From positions 166,282,296-166,346,295 of the forward strand of contig NC_089492.1 in NCBI RefSeq assembly GCF_036850765.1: a stretch of 64,000 nucleotides of DNA, given 5' to 3'. Below the pieces are notes generated by a model that was given only the letters and a program-made list of their open reading frames with translations, was not told the origin of the DNA and made no database searches. Position numbers and translations under genes: made by a program. Source of the DNA: Saccopteryx bilineata (lineage: Eukaryota; Chordata; Mammalia; Chiroptera; Emballonuridae). Below are positions 12,628 to 53,729 of the stretch, one piece after another. The first letter of the stretch is position 1. Every line of letters starts with the position of its first letter.

Positions 12628-12775
12628 ACGGGTCTTAACCATGGCTGTCCATTGGAATCATCAGGAGAGTTTCGAGCCCTCCTGATGGTGGGGCTTTCCT
12701 TCCAGAGGCCCTGATTCAGCTGGTTGGGGAGGCAGCCTGGTCATGGAGATCGTTAAAGCTTCTCAGCCAAAGATG
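12628..12775. repeat. MER5A-like (hAT-Charlie) remnant
   Basis: 'cttaaccatggctgtccatt', 'ggaatcatcaggagagtttc' and 'ccctgattcagctggttggg' follow the MER5A pattern. Confidence 0.65.
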
Positions 12776-12789
12776 AGAACCACACACCC

Positions 12790-12905
12790 AGGCACTGAGC
12801 AGAGCCCTGCCCACATTTCTCTTCCCTTCATCTCCACAGCACCATAACGTGGGAGGTGTGGCTGTTACCTCTGTTTTGCAGACAGAAAGGCAAAGTAAGT
12901 TCCTT
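12790..12905 (+). repeat. MIR SINE fragment
   Basis: 'ttcatctccacagcaccata' and 'gttttgcagacagaaaggca' are MIR core landmarks. Confidence 0.55.
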
Positions 12906-13341
12906 TTCCAGAGGAAGCTGGCTACCAAACCACTGCTGAGACCCCTTCTCTTGAGACACCAAAGGTGGTAGAGATGAGGGTGAAAGGGAAATCCAGCACA
13001 TGAAATTATCTGGGCCTGAACGCCATGCAGCCCCACAGCCCATCCCAAGCCTAGCCGGGGTGCCCTGTCCCACATGCTCTGTCGCAGGGGGTCTGAAGCT
13101 TTCTGTGCACTGGTCAATCTCCAAGATGATCTGCCAGGGAGAGCCTTGCCTTCTCTTCTTAACTACATGAGGTCATAAACGCCTCCTCTTTGCTTCTTTG
13201 AACTTCTATTTATTTTTGATACATTAAATGATTTTATTTTTTGAAGTATAATTGGCATAGAACATGATACTAGTTTTAGGTATATAATATAATTAATTGT
13301 GAAATGATTACCACAATAATTCTAGTTAAAATCTGTCAGCA

Positions 13342-13711
13342 GCCCTGGCTGGTTGGCTCAGTGGTAGAGCGTCGGCCTGGCGTGCAGGAGTCCTGGGTTC
13401 GATTCCCGGCCAGGGCACACAGAGAAGTGCCCATCTGCTTCTCCACCCTTCTCCCTCTCCTTTCTATCTCTCTTCCCCTCCCGCAGCCAAGGTTCCATTG
13501 GAGTCAAGTTGCCCCGGGGGCTGAGGATGGTTCTATGGCCTCTGCCTCAGGCTCTAGAATGGCTCTGGTTGCAACAGAGCAACGCCCCAGATGGGCGGAG
13601 CATCGCCTCCTGGTGGGCATGCTGGGTAGATCCCAGTCCAGCGCATGCGGGAGTCTGACTGCCTCCCCGTTTCCAACTTCAGAAAAATACAAAAAAAATA
13701 CAAAAAAAAAA
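13342..13711 (+). mobile_element. Long bat SINE nested in L1
   Basis: Nearly full-length CCCTGGC(C/T) family copy with intact B box 'gggttcgattcccgg'. Flanked by a perfect 14-bp duplication AAAATCTGTCAGCA at 13,328-13,341 and 13,712-13,725, inside the L1 3' UTR. Confidence 0.92.
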
Positions 13712-15142
13712 AAAATCTGTCAGCATACCTAGTTACATTTTTTTTTCTTGTGATGAGAACTTTTAAGATCTACTCTCTTAGCCACGTTCAAATATGCAAT
13801 ACAGTATATTAACTACAGCCACCATGCTGCACATTACCTCTCCATGTTCCTTTTGATCTCCTTCACCCATTTGGTTTACCCCAACTCCTCCCTCACCTTT
13901 AGCAATCACTAATCTGTTCTTTGTATCTATGAGCCCAGTTTTTTGGATTGTTTGTTTTGGAGTCTATATATAAGTTAGATCATATAATATCTGTCTTTCG
14001 CTGTCTGAATTATTTTACTTATTATACCTCAAGGCCATTTATGTTGCAAATGGTAAGATTTCCTTCTTTTTATGGCTGAATATTCCCGTGTGCTTGCTTT
14101 CATGCATGGGTCTGAATGTATCTTTGTGTAGACTTTTAGGTTGTTTCCATATCTTGACTATTGTAAATAATGCAGCAATGAACACAGGGTTTTTTCAAGT
14201 TAGTGTTTTCATATTCTTTAGGTAAAGATTCAGGAGTGAAATGAATGGATCATATAGTAGTTCTATTTTTAATTTTTGAGGTATCTCCATACTGTTTTCT
14301 ATAATGTCTGTACCAATTTACATTCCCACCAACAGTGCACAAGGGCTTCCTTTCTTCCACATACTTGCCAACACTTGTTATTTTGTCATTTATGATAGCC
14401 ATTCTAACAGGTGTGAGCTGATAGCTCGTTGTGGTTTTGATTTGCATTTCCCTGATGATTACTGATGTTGAGTGCCTTCTCATGTATGTATGGAACATCT
14501 GATGTCTTCTTTAGAAATATGCCTATTCGGATCCTCTGCCCATTTTTCAATTGGACTGTTTGTTTTTTGCTTTTGTGAGTTGTTTATGTCTTTTGGCTAT
14601 TAACCCCTTATCAGATATATGACTGGCAATTTTTTTCTTTCATTTGTTAGGTTGCCTTTTCAATTTGTTTGCTGTGCAGAAGCTTTTTAGTTTCATGTAG
14701 TTCCACTTGTTTATTTTACTTTTGTTAACTTTGCTTTGATGTCAAATCCAAAAAATCATTAACAAGACTGATGTCGAGGAATTTTCTTCTAAGACTTTTA
14801 TAGTTTCAATGTTTGTCTTTTTAATCCATTTTGAGTTAATTTGATGTATCGTATAAAATAGTGGTCCAGTTCAATTTTTTGCATGTGGCTGTCCAGTTTT
14901 CCCAACACCAGTTATTGAAGATACTGTCCTTTCCCTATTGTATATTTTTGGCTCCTTTGTCAAAATTAATTAATCATATATGCATTGATATATTCCTGGA
15001 CTCTCTTTTTTGTTACATTGATCTATGTGTCTGTTTTTATATAAATACCATACTGCTTTGATTACTATCACTTTGTAATATAGTTTCAAATCAGGATGAT
15101 TGATGCCTCCAGCTTTGTTTTTCTTTCTCAAGAATGCTTTCA

Positions 15143-15499
15143 TAGCGTGCAGAGGACCCGGGTTCGATTCCCGGCCAGGGCACACAGGAGAAGCGCCCAT
15201 TTGCTCCTCCACCCCTCCGCCGCGCTTTCCTCTCTGTCTCTCTCTTCCCCTCCTGCAGCCAAGGCTCCATTGGAGCAAAAATGGCCCGGGCGCTGGGGAT
15301 AGCTCTGTGGCCTCTGCCTCAGTTGCTAGAGTGGCTCTGGTCGCAACATGGCGACGCCCAGGATGGGCAGAGCATCGCCCCCTGGTGGGCAGAGCGTCGC
15401 CCCTGGTGGGCGTGCCGGGTGGATCCCGGTCGGGCGCATGCGGGAGTCTGTCAGACTGTCTCTCCCTGTTTCCAGCTTCAGAAAAAAAAAAAAAAAAAA
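15143..15499 (+). mobile_element. Long bat SINE nested in L1, 5'-truncated
   Basis: Begins inside the tRNA-like head at 'tagcgtgcagaggacccggg', ends in poly(A), and is flanked by the 13-bp duplication AAGAATGCTTTCA at 15,130-15,142 and 15,500-15,512. Low divergence suggests a recent insertion. Confidence 0.92.
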
Positions 15500-17641
15500 A
15501 AGAATGCTTTCACTATTCGGGGTTTTTTGTGACCCATCCAAATTTTAGGATTTTTTTTTTCTGGATCTGTAAAAAATGCTACTGGAATGTTAGGGATTGC
15601 ATTGAATCTGTAGCTTGGTTTGGGTATTATGGACGTTTAAACAATATTACTTTTTCCAGTCCATAAGCATGGAATATCTTTCCATTTATTTGTCATCTTT
15701 AATTTTTTAATCAGTGTTTTTATAGTTTTCAGTGTACAGGTCCTTCATGGTTAAATTTATTTTTAGTTTTTTTTACTCTTGATACAATTGTAAATGGGAT
15801 TGTTTCTTAATTACTCTAGTAGTTTGTCATTAGTATATAGAAACACAAGAGATTTTTGCATATTGGTTTTTTATGTTGTAACTTTACTGAATTCATCTAT
15901 TAGTTCTAATAGTTTTTTGTTGGAGTCTAGAGTTTTCTATATACAATATCATGTCATCTGCAAATAGTAACATTTTTTCTTCTTCCATTCCAATTTGGAT
16001 GCCTTTTTTCTTCCCTAAGAATTCTGGTTAGAATTCCCAAAATTATGTTGAATAAAAGTGGGTATTTTTGTCTTGTTCCTGATCTTAGAGGAAAAGTTTT
16101 TAGTTTTTCACCATTGAGTATGATGTTATCTGTGGATTTGTCATATATGGCCTTTATTAAGTAGAGTATGTTCATTCTATACCCACTTTGTTGAGCTTTT
16201 ATCATAGATGCATGTTAAACCTTGTCAAATGCCTTTTCTGCATCTGTTGAGATAATATATTAGATTTTAATACTTCATTTCATTAATGGGTATCACATTG
16301 ATTGATTTGCCAATGTTGGACCATCCCCACATCCCTGGAATAAATCCAATTTGATCATGGCATATTATGTTTTAAATGTATTGTTGAATTTGTTTTGCTA
16401 ATATTTTGTTGAGGTTTTTGCAAGTATGTTTATCGGGGATACTGACCTGTAATTTAATTTTATTGTGCTGGCCTCGTGAGTTTGGAAGTGTTCCCTTTTC
16501 TTCTGTTTTTTGAAAGAGTTCAAGAAGGGTTGATATTAAGTTTTCTTTAAATGTTTGGTAGAATTTGCCAGTGAAGCTGTCTGGTCCTTGACTTTGGCTG
16601 GGAGGTTTTTAATTACTGATTCAATATTTTTCCTAGTAATATGGTTTGTTCAGACTTTCTATTTCTTTGGTAGATTGTATGTTTTTAGAAATTTATGCAT
16701 TCCTTGTAGGTTGTCCAATTTGCTGGTGTATTATTGTTCATAGTAATCCTTTATGACCCTTTGCATTTTTATTAATCCTTCATATTTCTGTTGTATTGTT
16801 TTCTCTCTCATTTCTGATTTTATTTGAGGCCTCACTTTTCCTGATGACTCTAGCTATAGATTTGCTAATTTTGTTTCTCTTTTCAAAAATCCAGCTCCTA
16901 GTTTTATTTATATTTTCTATTTTTTAAAGTCTCTATTTCATTTCTTTCTGCTCTGATCTTTGTTATTTCCTTTCTTCTACTAACTTTTGGCTTTGTTAGG
17001 TTTTTTTCCCCTAGGCATTTATTGCTATTAACTTCCCTCTTAGAACTGCTTTAGCTGCATCCCATAAGTTTTGGTATGTGTACTTTCATTTTCATTTGTC
17101 TCATGATATTTTTTAAATTTCTGTTTTGATTTCTTCTTTGTTCCATTGGTTGTTCAGTAGTATGTTGTTTAATCTACACATAATTTTCTAGTTTTCATCT
17201 TGTTATGAATTTCTAGTTTCATATAATTTTGCTTAGAAAAGATGCTTGATAAATACCTATCTTCTTAAATTTATTAAGATTTGTTTTCTGGCCTAACATG
17301 TGATCTGTTCTGGAGAATGTTCCATGTGCATTTGACCAAGGGGTGCCCTCTGGACACCAGACTTTAACACCAGGCACCAGAGGTGTGTAAAACTTCCCTC
17401 TGGGAAACACTGGTGCTTTGGAAAATGGCAGAGGAAGGGTGCAAAGACAGTGCCTGCCTTCCAAGGTCTCTGGAAAGGGTACAGTAGGCCCTTGGATGTG
17501 TTTAATTAGAAGCCTGCCCCACAGGCCACAGCTCTGAAGAGAAGCTAATAAATATGCCTCTTTCATAGAGAGACTGGGCTCCTCTGACTGTTGCTGCTTG
17601 CTGTGCCCTGGGGATAGCAGTCATTTAAGAACTCTTTCTCC

Positions 17642-17996
17642 AGCCCTGGCCAGTTGGCTCAGTGGTAGAGTGTCAGACTGGCATCTGGATGTCCTGGGTT
17701 CAATTCCCAGTTGGGGCACATGGAGAAGTGGCCATCTGCTTCTCCACCTTTCCTCTTCCCCTTTCTGTCTGTCTGTCTGTCTGTCTCTCTCTTCCCCTCC
17801 TGCAACCAACCATGCCTTAATTGGTTCAAGTGCATTGGCCCCGGGCACTGAGGATGGCTCTGTGGAACCTCTACCTCAGGTGCTAAAAATAGCTCAGTTA
17901 TGAGCATGGCCCTAGATGGGGGTTGCCAGGTGGATCCTAGTCAGAGCACATGCAGGAGTCTTCTCCCCTCCTCTCACTTGGAAAAGAAAAAAAAAT
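17642..17996 (+). mobile_element. Long bat SINE
   Basis: CCCTGGCC family, with TSD AGAACTCTTTCTCC at 17,628-17,641 and 17,997-18,010. Contains a (TCTG)n expansion in the pyrimidine block. Confidence 0.9.
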
Positions 17997-18010
17997 AGAA
18001 CTCTTTCTCC

Positions 18011-20256
18011 CTTGCTTCCAGTTCTGTGGGACCCTTGAACATAAGCTCTGCTGGCCCCCAGAGCCAGGTGATCTAGAGGTGTATCCTGGGCAGCAGCTAA
18101 ATAATCAGGTGCCAGAGGAGAAATACATGCTTCTTTTGGGAGATCCTGGCAACCTGGAGCAGCCCAAGGGCAAGGGCAGAGATGGCACCCACCCACTAAT
18201 GAGGCAGTGGGAGCCAAAGACAGCACCCACCAGTCCCCATCCCACAGAGCCCAGAAGGCCCCTAGGTGTGTGTTCAGTCAGCTGTCTGCCCCTCAACCAG
18301 TGGATTAAGATAAGCAAATAAGCCTGTTTCCTGTGGAGTCTGGGCAACTCCCTGGTCTCTGCTGAGGGAGTCTGAGCTCACGGACCCATGAAGAGCCATT
18401 TCTCAGTTTGCTGTCGTCCTGTGGACCCCAGGTTCACTGGTTTTCAAAGCTGGGTATTTTGCAGGCCCCTCTCTCAGATGCAGGTCTTAAAAGTTGAGGC
18501 ACCTGATGTGGGGTTCACACGCTTCGCTTCTCAGGGAGAAGCTGAGAGATGTGGGTCCCCACTGAATCATGGGTCCCCATGCCAAGGGTGAGTTTATGGC
18601 CAGACTGCGTCTCAGCCTTTCTGACACGCTTCCATGTGGGTTTTTCCACTGGCCCGATGTGTAGGAGTTGCTCAGCTAGGTTTTAGGTTTTCTTCATTTT
18701 CTTCCAGAGGAAATTGTTCCATATGTAGTTGCAGATTCGGGGTCTGTGGGAGGAGAATTCAGGATCTTCCCACATCACCATCTTTAACTAGAACCCTCCC
18801 TTCTTTTCAAATAGGGAGTGCTGGCCACTGTACTAACTGCCTGCTTCTCTTTTTTAGGGTAGTGAGCTGAGCACCAGGGATCAAACAGAAAGGACAGGTT
18901 GCCGGACCTCATGCCTCATGGGGATTTTACAGGTTAACAGGGGAAAATGGATATTATATTTATTATGTGACTGAGTAATAAATAGTTAGAATGTTAAGTT
19001 CTATGAAGAAGTTGAGTACTAAGCAGAGAGAGAGGGGGGCCCTAATTTACAGACTGTTAACAGTCTGGGCATAGATCTTCCCTCGGTGAAGTTTCAGCCC
19101 TGATTCAAAAAACAGACATAAGGTAAAAGTAAAATATTAAAACATGGCTGCTTGGACAACAGAAGAAAGTCTGGTAATGAGCATTCATTCATTCAAAAAG
19201 CACTGATTGTGCTAGGTGTTGAGGCTGGTCTCTGCGCTCAGGAATTCTAGGGAACACACCATCAACAGAGGCCTAAGTAAGATGTGCAAAAAGCAAGGGC
19301 CCAATGAGCCTTTCCCAAGGAGGAAAGGCCCAGATGGTATCCAGAAAGATGTGTCAGTTAGCAGGAGGATGCTGCTTGGGCCATGTTGGGTGGGTTAGAA
19401 GGGTGATGCCGCCAAGGGGTCTTGTAGAACAGCCGGGAGAGTGGAATGTAGTGCGTTAGGACTGCCCAGCAGTTTGAAGGGCTGAGCAGAGATGGATTTG
19501 TGTGCTGGGGTCCAGGGTGAAGAATGGATGGTGAAGAGGCAGCCAAGTGGAGCTTGGAAGATGAGGGAGAACAGTGGTGCTCAGATTTTGATGTGTCAAT
19601 CACCTGGAAGGCTTAACAAAACAGATTGCTGAGTCCCATCCCATTTCTGATTCAGTAGCCCTGAGTGAGAATGGCAGGTGACGCTAGCCTTGAGAAAATG
19701 CTCTGAGAATCACTGGACTAGAGGAAGACAGGAAGGAAGGTGCCTAGGAGGCTGTTGCAGTTGTCCCGGTGTGAAGGTGGTGGCGGCAGGGAACAGTGTT
19801 TACTGAGCACCAGCCACTGTGCTAATAAATCCCTTTAACAACTCCAAAACACCATCCTCATTCCAGAGTCAGTGAAGAACAAAGAGGCTAGGTTCTGAGT
19901 TCCATTGTCAGTCAGTGACGGATCACTATCTGTTTCTAGACTTTTAAGATATAAAGCCAGTTCTCAGCTTCCACACTGGAATCAACAGACTGATCAGAGG
20001 CATGGCTGGGGCCACAGCAAGGTGGGGGCGAGAGAAGTCTCCCGTCGTCTCCACTCCAGATTTCTGACAAGGACAGAAGTCACTGCCTAGAGCATGTTCA
20101 TTCTGAGGGGTCTCAAACTCAGGTCTGTCATTGGGGTTAAAACTCCAGTTAGCTGTTTCCAAACAAATACAGATGTCCAGGAGATGACTGGATTTGGGTC
20201 TGTGGCTCAGGAGGCAATCAGATTGGAGACTTGGAAATTAGAAACCCCAGGAAAAA
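18011..20256. other. Intergenic, no gene recognised
   Basis: Holds a MER5A-like remnant (19,570-19,722, 'gtgtcaatcacctggaaggc', '...gagaatcactggactaga') and a MIR-like piece near 19,800-19,920. No supported coding sequence. Confidence 0.5.
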
Positions 20257-20258
20257 TA

Positions 20259-20853
20259 CAGTGTGTCCGTAAAGTCATGGTGCACTTTTGACCGGTCACA
20301 GGAAAGGAACAAAAGACGATAGAAATGTGAAATCTGCACCAAATAAAAGGAAAACCCTCCCAGTTTCTGTAGGATGATGTGGCAGCATCACACACATGCG
20401 CAGATGACGACCTAACACCGTGTATACAGCGGAGCAGCCCACAGCCATGCCAGTTGAGATGTGGACGGTACAGAGGAAAGTTCAGTGTGTTCTATGGCTC
20501 ACTAAATTCGAATCCATGACCAAAGTGCAACGTGAATATCAGCACGTTTATAACAAAGCGCCACCACATAGGAATAACATTACTCGGTGGGATAAGCAGT
20601 TGAAGGAAACCGGCAGTTTGGTGGAGAAACCCCGTTCTGGTAGGCCATCAGTCAGTGACGAGTCTGTAGAGGCTATACGGGATACCTACCTAAGGAACCC
20701 TAAAAAATCTATGCGTGAGCCCACATCGAACTGCACTGAATAGGTATGAAACTGGGAGAGTTTTCCTTTTATTTGGCGCAGATTTCACATTTCTATCGTC
20801 TTTTGCTTTCCTGTGACCAGTCAAAAGTGCACCATGACTTGACGGACACACTG
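20259..20853 (+). mobile_element. Internally deleted mariner-type DNA transposon
   Basis: A 595-bp element with inverted ends CAGTGTGTCCGT and ACGGACACACTG, flanked by TA on both sides (20,257-20,258 and 20,854-20,855), as Tc1/mariner elements require. The terminal inverted repeats are unusually long, about 108 bp at left (20,259-20,366) and 106 bp at right (20,748-20,853). They differ by four substitutions and one 3-bp indel by eye. Between them is an open frame for the transposase N-terminal DNA-binding part only; the DDE catalytic domain is missing. Confidence 0.9.
20447..20743 (+). pseudogene. Truncated mariner transposase, N-terminal HTH part
   Basis: Open frame of about 98 codons from the Met in MPVEMW (an in-frame Met exists upstream at 20,420). 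It contains helix-turn-helix-like text 'NNITRWDKQLKETGSLVEK' followed by 'PRSGRPSVSD', the linker typical of Tc1/mariner-like transposases after the first HTH. The frame runs off its homology after the KKSMRE motif, where a deletion joins it to the right inverted repeat. No DDE/DDD catalytic domain remains, so it cannot transpose itself. Confidence 0.8.
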
Positions 20854-20878
20854 TAGGAGGCAGGCAGAGGGAAGGGAT

Positions 20879-20892
20879 GGGGGGGGGGGGGG
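20879..20892. repeat. Poly(G) run, 14 bases
   Basis: Uninterrupted G tract just beyond the mariner right end, in purine-rich sequence. Confidence 0.9.
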
Positions 20893-21185
20893 CTCTGAGG
20901 AAACTGACAGCCCAGAGCAGGTGGAGAGGAGGTGAAAGCAAAGGAGAAGGCAGAGATGAGGAATCTGCAGGAAGCCTGTGATGGAGGCACAGAGGCCAAG
21001 AAAGGGCTGGCATGTGCCCGCTGAATTTAATAATGAGGTCAGTGGTGACCTTAACCAGGGCACTTTCAGTGGACTGGTGTTCATAGGACACGGAGGGATG
21101 ATTGGGAGAGAGCAAGTCAGTGACTCTTAGAATTCTGTGAAAGGAAGGAGACTAGACAAAGGTCAGGAACCAGGAACCAGTAAGG

Positions 21186-21398
21186 ACCTTTTTTTTCTTT
21201 TGAGAGAGATGAGAAGCATCAACTAGTAGCTGTGGCACTTTAGTTGTTCACTGATTGCTTCTCATACGTGCCTGGACCAGGGGGCTTTAGCCTAGCCAGT
21301 GACCTTGGGCTTAAGCCAGCAACCTCAGGGTTTCAAACCTGGGACCTTAGTGTCCCAGGTCGGTGCTCTATCCACTGTGCAAACACCAGTCAGGCCAG
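21186..21398 (-). mobile_element. SINE, GCCTGAC family, antisense, diverged
   Basis: T-rich tail complement at the left, 'gatgagaagcatcaactagt', and '...ggtgctctatccactgtgca' plus 'ccagtcaggcc' at the right, the tRNA-like head reversed. Confidence 0.8.
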
Positions 21399-21399
21399 G

Positions 21400-23115
21400 A
21401 TCTTGGAAATAACCATCGAGAGTTTAGCTAAGCTACCGAGGTGGCCAAAGGGGCATGTGGCCAAGTGTCAGGAGGGCATGGGGAGGTAGTCGGGAAGGCA
21501 CTACAGAAGGCAGTCAGGGGGGTTGGGTGCAGGTTTTTAGGTTTGACAGTTGGTAGCTAGGGTCAGGACTCAGCAGCTGTTTCTGGAATGGTCCAGGAGT
21601 GATTTTTAGCTGCTACAGACAGGGCTAAAGTGAGTCTGTGTGTGAAGATGTCAAAATGAGAGCTGTTTTTAGAAAGCTTGGAAAGATTGGCCCATTAGGT
21701 CTGTTTTTGGTACCAGCTTTATGCAATGCTTATCTGCTTTCCTTAGATTGAACGTTTAGCTATAGAACTTTTTATCTAAAGGATTGTCAAACAGAAAAAG
21801 GCAGAAGTGTTCTGGTGGGAGGTTCCAACCTTGAGTGCTGGTCACTTCCAGACTATGCGAAGGGGAGGGGAGGGGAATGGGCAGTTCCCATATGCTAGCC
21901 TGCCACTGTCCCCCAGCCTCCCTTTGACCTGCTCTGCCCTCCCTCTGGGTGTTCCTGGAAATCCAGGGCTATTTAGAGGTGTCTGGGAAGCCTGGCTGGG
22001 AAGCTATCGGGGGGGGCCCCCTCCAAGGTCGACTGTCTCGGGCTGCTTCACATTCTAAGTCATGGAATGGCCATGACCTTCATCACAGTAGTGTATTCAC
22101 TAACCTGCCAGGGGTGCCAGCACACAGGCATGGGAGGCGTGGGGGGAGGGGGGCACACAGCAAACCTCGGACAAGCCTGTGCCAGTCTAGTCTAAGCACA
22201 CGAGTGGCCTCATTCCTGTCATTACCGCTGAGTCAGTGACATGCAGGATGTCCTCAGGGAAGACCTGTTACTGCTCATCGCCTGGCCCTCTTACCCCGAG
22301 GTCACATAGTTGGTTCTTCAGATTCGTCCTAGTTTCCTCATGTTGGGGTGAACAGACTAGCTCTTTAAAGGACCTGCTTACACATGTAAAGCTCATCTTG
22401 GAAGAAAGTGCCCATGCAAAGGGAGGAAGTAGGGTTAGATGAAGAGTCACAGAGTAGCTGGACAGGATGGGGGACAGTGGCCAGCCAGTATGTGGAACTA
22501 CTTGTCCCCTCCCTGCTGTGCAGGCTGGAAGTAACCAGCACTCAAGACCTGCCAGGTCTTGCTCAAGAGGCATGAGCAGAGAATTAAGCTCATCTGGTAG
22601 ATCATGATCCTTGTCTGGTGCCAGACATAAGGATGTGTTGCTGCTTGAAGCAAGGGCAGCCGGCAGCGCTCAGGATGAGCGCAGGTGGTAGACAGCTGTT
22701 TACCCTTTGAGCAGGTGGTGTTCTCAAACATAACCCTGGAAGTGAGCAGATCGCTTCCGCCTTTTTTCTTAAGCGCCTTCTAGCACACAGCCACTTTCTG
22801 AGTGGAGCTACAGGACGCTCAATTAGGAACCACCTGTGTGGAGGTGAAGGGCCATGTACACATAGGTTTCTGCTTCTCAGACTAACTTTGGTCTAGAGAC
22901 ACTTGAAGCTGTTCCAGGACTGAGGGAGACAGTAGGCGGGGCTGTGGCCAGGACAGGGGGAGGGGCCTCCGCTGCTGTTGACCCGGCGCTTGCTAACCCT
23001 TCCTGGGACATGTATTTCTGTGAAGAAGCAGGTGTTAAGGCAGCTGGAGGGTTTGGGCCAGACCAGAGGTAGCCTGCAGGAAAGGAGTCCATGTGAGCTC
23101 AGAAACAGACCAAAA
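21400..23115. other. Intergenic between SINE and ATP1A1 3' end, no gene recognised
   Basis: No supported gene or clear young repeat seen. Confidence 0.5.
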
Positions 23116-23119
23116 GGGC

Positions 23120-23275
23120 AGGGCAGACAGTTCCCTTAGTGACTCAATCACCTGGAGAGCTTACTAAAACCAGCCACTGAGTGGCTGGGGGCTCCGGGCT
23201 TGCCCTGCTAGTAAATTCCCAGGTGGTGCTGACAGGACCGCAGCACCGGTCCAACGTGACACCACAGATATCTGG
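23120..23275. repeat. MER5-like remnant
   Basis: 'tgactcaatcacctggagag' and 'aaattcccaggtggtgctga' fit MER5-type hAT remnants. It lies just beyond the ATP1A1 poly(A) site. Confidence 0.55.
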
Positions 23276-23304
23276 TCCACAGAAGTGATGAGGGCACAAG
23301 ACAA

Positions 23305-23620
23305 ATTCCATTATAATAGCCATCTTTATTTGTAAAAATCCAGATATAAAATGTATTCTTTCAGTCTTTCCGAGATTTCCTTTTTACAAAAACAAAAAGG
23401 CACATAAAAACCTTCCCCACTGTCGTTCCACAGATGATGTTTGTCAGGCAGCCCCCCTCCCCCCATGCTTCATTCCGGACGTCGCGCTCCCCCCACATGC
23501 TTTAGTGCTTTCCTACCAGGGTCGAGTTCTGAATTCCAAGACTGAAGTACACAAAGAGGGGGGGGTGAGGGGTGCAGAGTGTGTGGCAGGTGCTCCATGG
23601 CGTGCAGGATGGGGCTCTAG
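23305..23620 (-). other. ATP1A1: ATP1A1 3' untranslated region
   Basis: Sequence after the TAA up to the probable cleavage zone, about 315 nt, the short length expected for this gene. The lower end is estimated from the poly(A) signal, not observed. Confidence 0.75.
23325..23330 (-). terminator. Poly(A) signal of ATP1A1
   Basis: AATAAA on the minus strand (TTTATT on plus), about 290 nt after the stop codon. The cleavage site is expected 10-25 nt further on, near 23,305-23,315. Confidence 0.75.
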
Positions 23621-53086
<29,466 letters not shown>

Positions 53087-53354
53087 GGTGGCGGTGGTTG
53101 GTGCCCGGCGCCGGGTCCTGCCGCTCTAGATGCAGAGAGAACAGAAAGCAGCTCCCGACCGAGCAAGCGCGACCGGGGGAGAAGCGAGGAGGGAGCTAGG
53201 GCTGCCGCGGGGCCGGAGGGAGTGCGGCCGGCGGTCGGGCCGATGCCGCCGCCGGGGTTGCTATTGCTGCAGCCGCCACGTGTGTACTTACTCCCGCCAC
53301 AGTGCTGCGACCCAAACCCCGCCGCAGCTCCAGCCCGCGCCTCCTCCTCACTTC

Positions 53355-53362
53355 CTAAAATA
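53355..53362 (-). promoter_or_regulatory. TATA-like box of ATP1A1
   Basis: TATTTTAG on minus, about 20 bases downstream of the GC box. It is AT-rich within otherwise GC-rich sequence and correctly placed for a start about 25-30 nt further on. Confidence 0.7.
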
Positions 53363-53379
53363 TGCAACCTGCATGCTAG

Positions 53380-53402
53380 CCCCGCCCACGCCGTTCACGT
53401 CA
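53380..53402 (-). promoter_or_regulatory. GC box plus ATF/CRE-like site
   Basis: On minus, TGACGTGA (53,395-53,402) is followed within about 8 bases by GGGCGGGG (53,380-53,387). The rodent Atp1a1 promoter is known to use an Atp1a1 regulatory element made of an ATF/CRE site and a GC box, and this arrangement matches it. Confidence 0.75.
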
Positions 53403-53729
53403 CCGTTACCGGAGCAACCTGACACCCGCCGCCGGCCAGACCCCGCCCCCCCAAAACCCCTCCTCCAGGCCGGGCCGCGCTAGCTGCGTCCAGTTGGGGC
53501 TGCCGGCAGGAGGCTGCGGGTCTAGGGCGCGCGTGGCCACTTCCCGGGAGGCCAAGGCAGCGCCACTGCGGAGCGCGCCGGCTGGCTGGCCGGCCAGTAG
53601 GAACTCAGTGGCCGTGGAGCTCCCGCGCCCCTCCCGCCGCCTTTTACGACCGCCCTGCTTTGTAAGGCACGAAAGGTCCGCAGTGGGTGCAGGTACTTTT
53701 TCGGAACAGAACTCCCGGAATCTCCGGGG

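Larger units (their letters stand above)
13225..17335 (-). mobile_element. LINE-1, about 4 kb, antisense, 5'-truncated, with two nested SINEs
   Basis: On plus it begins with the complement of an L1 3' UTR ('gaagtataattggcatagaa', 'cttgtgatgagaacttttaa') and runs through ORF2. The reverse-transcriptase part shows at 15,954-16,205 as a minus-strand fragment including [14 protein letters not shown] and RSGTRQ-like motifs. It ends at '...ggagaatgttccatgtgcat' near 17,335. ORF2 is broken by many stops, so the copy is dead. SINEs interrupt it at 13,342 and 15,143. Confidence 0.88.
53087..53420 (-). promoter_or_regulatory. ATP1A1: ATP1A1 core promoter and 5' UTR
   Basis: Reading on the minus strand one meets an ATF/CRE-like site, a GC box, a TATA-like element, a probable start near 53,325-53,335, and then a GC-rich leader into ATG at 53,086. 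An E-box CACGTG lies in the leader at 53,277-53,282. The start site is an estimate from TATA spacing. Confidence 0.8.

Noticed and set aside
15100..15666. 188-codon plus-strand frame
   Set aside because: Most of it is the nested SINE plus L1 sequence. The same peptide recurs at every SINE of this family (9,328; 38,674; 49,407; 59,468; 61,210).
13225..17335. Endogenous retrovirus
   Set aside because: The reverse-transcriptase fragment at 15,954-16,205 is L1-type, with no LTRs, primer-binding site, gag or env around it. No ERV was recognised in the window.
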